A model generated the notes under the pieces. It had not been told where the DNA came from. It made no database searches and saw only the letters and a program-made list of their open reading frames with translations. Below, one piece after another: positions 63,901 through 64,000 of a stretch of 64,000 nucleotides of DNA. Every line of letters starts with the position of its first letter. The stretch's first letter is position 1. The position numbers and the translations under genes were made by a program. The stretch lies in assembly GCF_001653795.1 (NCBI RefSeq), contig NZ_CP011514.1:2994279-3058278 (forward strand). Direction: 5' to 3'. The stretch is from Mitsuaria sp. 7. GTDB taxonomy: Bacteria > Pseudomonadota > Gammaproteobacteria > Burkholderiales > Burkholderiaceae_C.

Positions 63901-64000
63901 CGCCGCGCCGCCGAACTGCAGCGATCGCGTCGCGCTGAGCGACAGATCGCCGACCGTCGACCAGGTGTTGTCGGGACGAAGACCCGCAGCGAAGACGCCG
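54904..64000 (-). CDS. cdiA: CdiA/FHA-type contact-dependent inhibition exoprotein (5' end outside window)
   Basis: The frame is open from the window edge to TGA 54904-54906, giving over 3000 residues with the N-terminus (TPS secretion domain) missing. From the right edge there are long arrays of about 20-residue FHA repeats (LDNRGG-type, about 61.3-64 kb), a non-repetitive insert with RYLGGLGGDADGSANRG and a VCTIDGC Cys pair (about 60.8-61.3 kb), the conserved YLIETDPRFANYRDWLSSD block (about 59.5-59.9 kb), and FHA-2-type repeats to about 57.3 kb. Next come a helical pre-toxin region (EVTNNYLSHLQ), a HINT module (ECFVAGTPVWTPEG to LAIWVHN, about 55.42-55.85 kb), then a toxin with HAE (55138-55146) and CxxC (55045-55056). 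Partner cdiB is not in the window. Confidence 0.93.
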   Translation of the reverse strand, partial: GVFAAGLRPDNTWSTVGDLSLSATRSLQFGGAATAAGDLGVTAPSLQLQGAQLQAATMALRATAGDLSLDHAAVAAAQRLEMAATARLVTSAAQVSAGDVRLTAGDWLNAGGRLTQTSSAGTLQAVLGGNLDNHGGTIESAGAQLTLAAGTVDNGAGRIAQAGGNLTLRAAQWDGAQGQVLTSGALDWQVTGALTATGATTQADSLRLVAGSLAHDGGRMTAAQAATLDVDGTLGNRGGSIVAGTGLSVEAGRLSNAAGGLMQAGGALQVGVTGADALDNQGGRLRSGGDMTITAAALDNRGGWAGSDGQLTVRAPGALLNQQGTLLAQRAISLEGGSLSNQGGRIASVQGAIGVTTSGLLDNAQGSVLAAGGLTLTSTGLGNQGGELSGSTVTVDARGQSLDNRGGRVLASDAMTVRSGALDNHGGLLQSLGALSVDTAGAALTNTFDAAVTTVTGLRAQGALRVDAGSVDNGAGMAGNAVTINAASLVNRNAISGQTVNLGITGTLDNRGGQVMGAQTTTATVGQVLNQSGLIFGGQTLDLRAGGLIDNRDTSGANLGLQGGAVTLRAATIDNRNGQLRADGDLRATASQRLDNGGGVLSALGQAVIGDGGADPRASALDLRNGSGKVWGATGVTVAAAGLSGGGEISSGAGLSLTLGGDLTNGAGTLLQSRGDMALTLGGNFTNQGVLRAGGALSVAASNIDNQATGELSSADTRLTASGTLTNRGLIDGDRVRIEADQVLNVGSGRIYGSDLTIAGGQLVNGAENGQSAVIASRGALTVAMTGAVSNTTQSLIYADGDLSLRAASLLNENATIEASRLLQLDVSGGIANRSIHDGANALPQDPAAPRVLDSKAFISSGGDMRITAGQVINSGATIEARGNLLLQSADIQNLNPYLKWQLVNGQSTTGWEFQAPGSTVRYKPEEIRVLWAVGFDAGAWGSEWGSPAQGSLEPFVWEFHPKQSTWSQDTYNRKMLLPSVRYPNEVFGRYLGGLGGDADGSANRGFQVRASGDHMYQVCTIDGCTDELAVGAHYAAGDRIWSDFGVTPGDDAGLDAALGAFYADANSRLRGDFTAFNYTRTTQSAAVTQSSAGQIIVGGTLRVEGGKIVNEMSRVIGRTGVDIQSTDIDNRTIRVNVTGTEQVDVYRTWNDGSSVPNTGIGYTTTNSAINDQVDLKLPALGGGAVGADPTLAGRQQAGAVGGAGGAQTQQASVTTLLGAGSAGSTGALNASTLQSIVGGGDASAGRATAAWRSGGQQQAVAVDAQDASNGAVAADLRVRHAAETGAQIVRGADGAVVRTDAQALGVSAQDIRLVALQPSSGGAGVSGPGRITTGGLGAAQVVPGKDANGRLRAVPASLALPGNSLFKLRTDTRTGYLIETDPRFANYRDWLSSDFLLQAMSVDPATAQKRLGDGFYEQRLVREQIGQLTGSTFLQGYASDEEMYRALMANGASFGQSHQLRPGVALTAEQMSLLTTDLVWLVEQQVTLADGSTQRVLVPQVYLLPRDGDLQGTGALIAGDRVNLALSGTLDNSGDLRATGGLSATAQNIVNSGSMRGASVALSAKEDLRNIGGELTATDTLSLSAGRDLVVASTTASGTTDTSQRTVLSRVASLNAGGVMVLQAGQDVVLDAAQLRQTGGADGGILVDAGRDLKLGAVKTASSDRATFDANNHLYQGSSQDVRTSIQSKGPVLLNAGQDLVAKGAAVSSDGAVQLTAGRDIQLLAAQATESLDEASKHTVKGFLKSTTTSSQTQIERTMALGTTISGQTVSAQAGQDLLLKGSNLVSDEGTTLHALRDVKIENALDTSKQYDDRQQVTKGLLSGGIGFTIGTRDQRSGNQKDSETVVGSTVGSVNGDVTIVAGRKFSQVGSVIQTPKGDVDVTAQKISIQSAAQEGKDVQTTAFRQSGLSVSVSAPVLSALQGTMDMADNIGKVGDARMQALGAASTAIKAKEAAQAMQADPQAGGGLSISITVGSTQSKSRTETTTTTQQGSEITAGGDIRLTAQGAGKDSSISVQGSDLAAAQRLALKADGDVSLTSSQDLIKQKSENSSSSAAVGVAISVGSGGASMGFTASASIARGKSDGEDVIQRNTHVQGQQVSIESGGDTTLKGAVVSGDKVTAKVGGDLNIESLQDTSRFRSESMQAGGSVTVGAGFSGSASFGQSKVKSDFASVTEQSGIRAGDGGFQVEVKGNTDLKGGSITSTQAAIDAGANAFKSGSLTLSDIENKADYKGSSFSVSAGFGKKDGSDKNEGGEKPKDGSYQLMTMKPGDPGQSAGMGYTSDSAGSTTKAGISGVAGNTAARTGDAESGIKQIFDKEKVQQDLAAQVAITQTFGKEASKQIGEFADKQLIKAADLRAQAHVAVDEREEKQLIAQAESFEKQWGPEGTLRVAAHAVVGGLTGNLDGAIGAVTGTLTAPQVKDVLERAGLDDNLARGLTALASTAVGGMAGGSAGVGAAFNEVTNNYLSHLQVGKMLEELRNAKNRNEREKVFKEYAELSQRQSAEIANCRDKACDDISRDIAKGQKALQDNAREIGEFAGWFNDKKQDILNTQIGDKFRLQNQVEFNVAAKKRVETYSNMNLSPNVLKAIEYGTACTSSACVQTQYDALRSLKGKVTGNDAVAIQLEIGFLYGRMQAFGECLKNTGCSGIALAGGVAMGLKATGGTSTNAAAPSGNKAAGSGGAMEDLPEGYYQAKVPSKSADKSESVAACATGTECFVAGTPVWTPEGPKSIETLRIGDAVVSRDEKSGAVSVRRVVATKATPDQTVYAIRVMSNNVIEEIVATGEHPFWVTNKEGGAGWIQASDLTSSALLTDIHGGTASVFEVEKLKSRAAVFNIEVEEFHTYHVGQLAIWVHNAKCCEVNAKNPLNGLRLSEDLKMEQKQDPRIGTTLPGAKAPITVTADAYVDGISLFDTNQMARPSKSASSSKPTLIADLIAPGNPNSNMANAHAEIGVIQQAYDANMTQGRTMTIVVRGEPVCTFCMTTDNIATAAQRAGLARLELVDTIAGKTYIWTRSDKGVNALVEKKK

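Overview
The window is very GC-rich DNA, except for an AT-richer stretch at about 53.3-57 kb. Its housekeeping genes (hemW, rdgB, rph, yicC, gmk, rpoZ) have a betaproteobacterial, Burkholderiales-like order. The genus cannot be fixed from the sequence, although a Roseateles/Mitsuaria-type organism would fit. No rRNA, tRNA, CRISPR array, transposase or integrase was seen.

Layout. (1) 1-6 kb is core chromosome: the end of a LysR regulator; a leftward run of a Ser/Thr kinase, PP2C phosphatase, rph, rdgB and hemW; then rightward yicC. (2) About 6-46.4 kb is an accessory block dominated by a contractile injection system of the extracellular (eCIS; PVC/Afp-like) type. It opens with a leftward exonuclease and a PspF-like sigma-54 activator. 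A near-consensus -24/-12 promoter follows, then a rightward series of genes, many overlapping by 4 bp: DUF4255 cap protein, sheath, tube, second sheath, second tube, CIS-tube/LysM-position protein, DUF5908-like peptide, hub, spike, a protein with a C-terminal membrane segment, gp25, baseplate J, tail protein I, Ig/PKD-like small proteins, three related large surface proteins, an unknown protein, the AAA+ ATPase, a 1669-residue multidomain cargo candidate, a helical-repeat protein, a DUF4157-OmpA fusion and a HEAT protein. (3) gmk and rpoZ follow, so the eCIS block sits exactly between yicC and gmk, which are normally neighbours. (4) 47-53 kb holds miscellaneous genes: SF1 helicase, GH46-like chitosanase with a peptidoglycan-binding domain, MntH/NRAMP transporter, DUF4287, HicB-like protein and glutathione transferase. 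(5) 53.4-64 kb is the 3' end of a leftward contact-dependent inhibition locus: a giant CdiA/FHA exoprotein whose 5' end is outside the window, ending in a HINT module and a deaminase-like toxin. An overlapping immunity gene and two tandem Imm45-like orphan immunity genes follow it.

How it works together (inference). The activator and the sigma-54 promoter probably switch on the injection system. Sheath, tube, cap, hub, spike, gp25 and J/I baseplate proteins build the particle, and the AAA+ ATPase remodels or loads it. The large proteins between tail protein I and the ATPase are candidate fibres or surface decorations. The HEIIGH-containing 1669-residue protein and the DUF4157-OmpA protein are the best payload candidates. 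The CDI locus is an independent, contact-dependent competition system whose toxin module looks recently exchanged.
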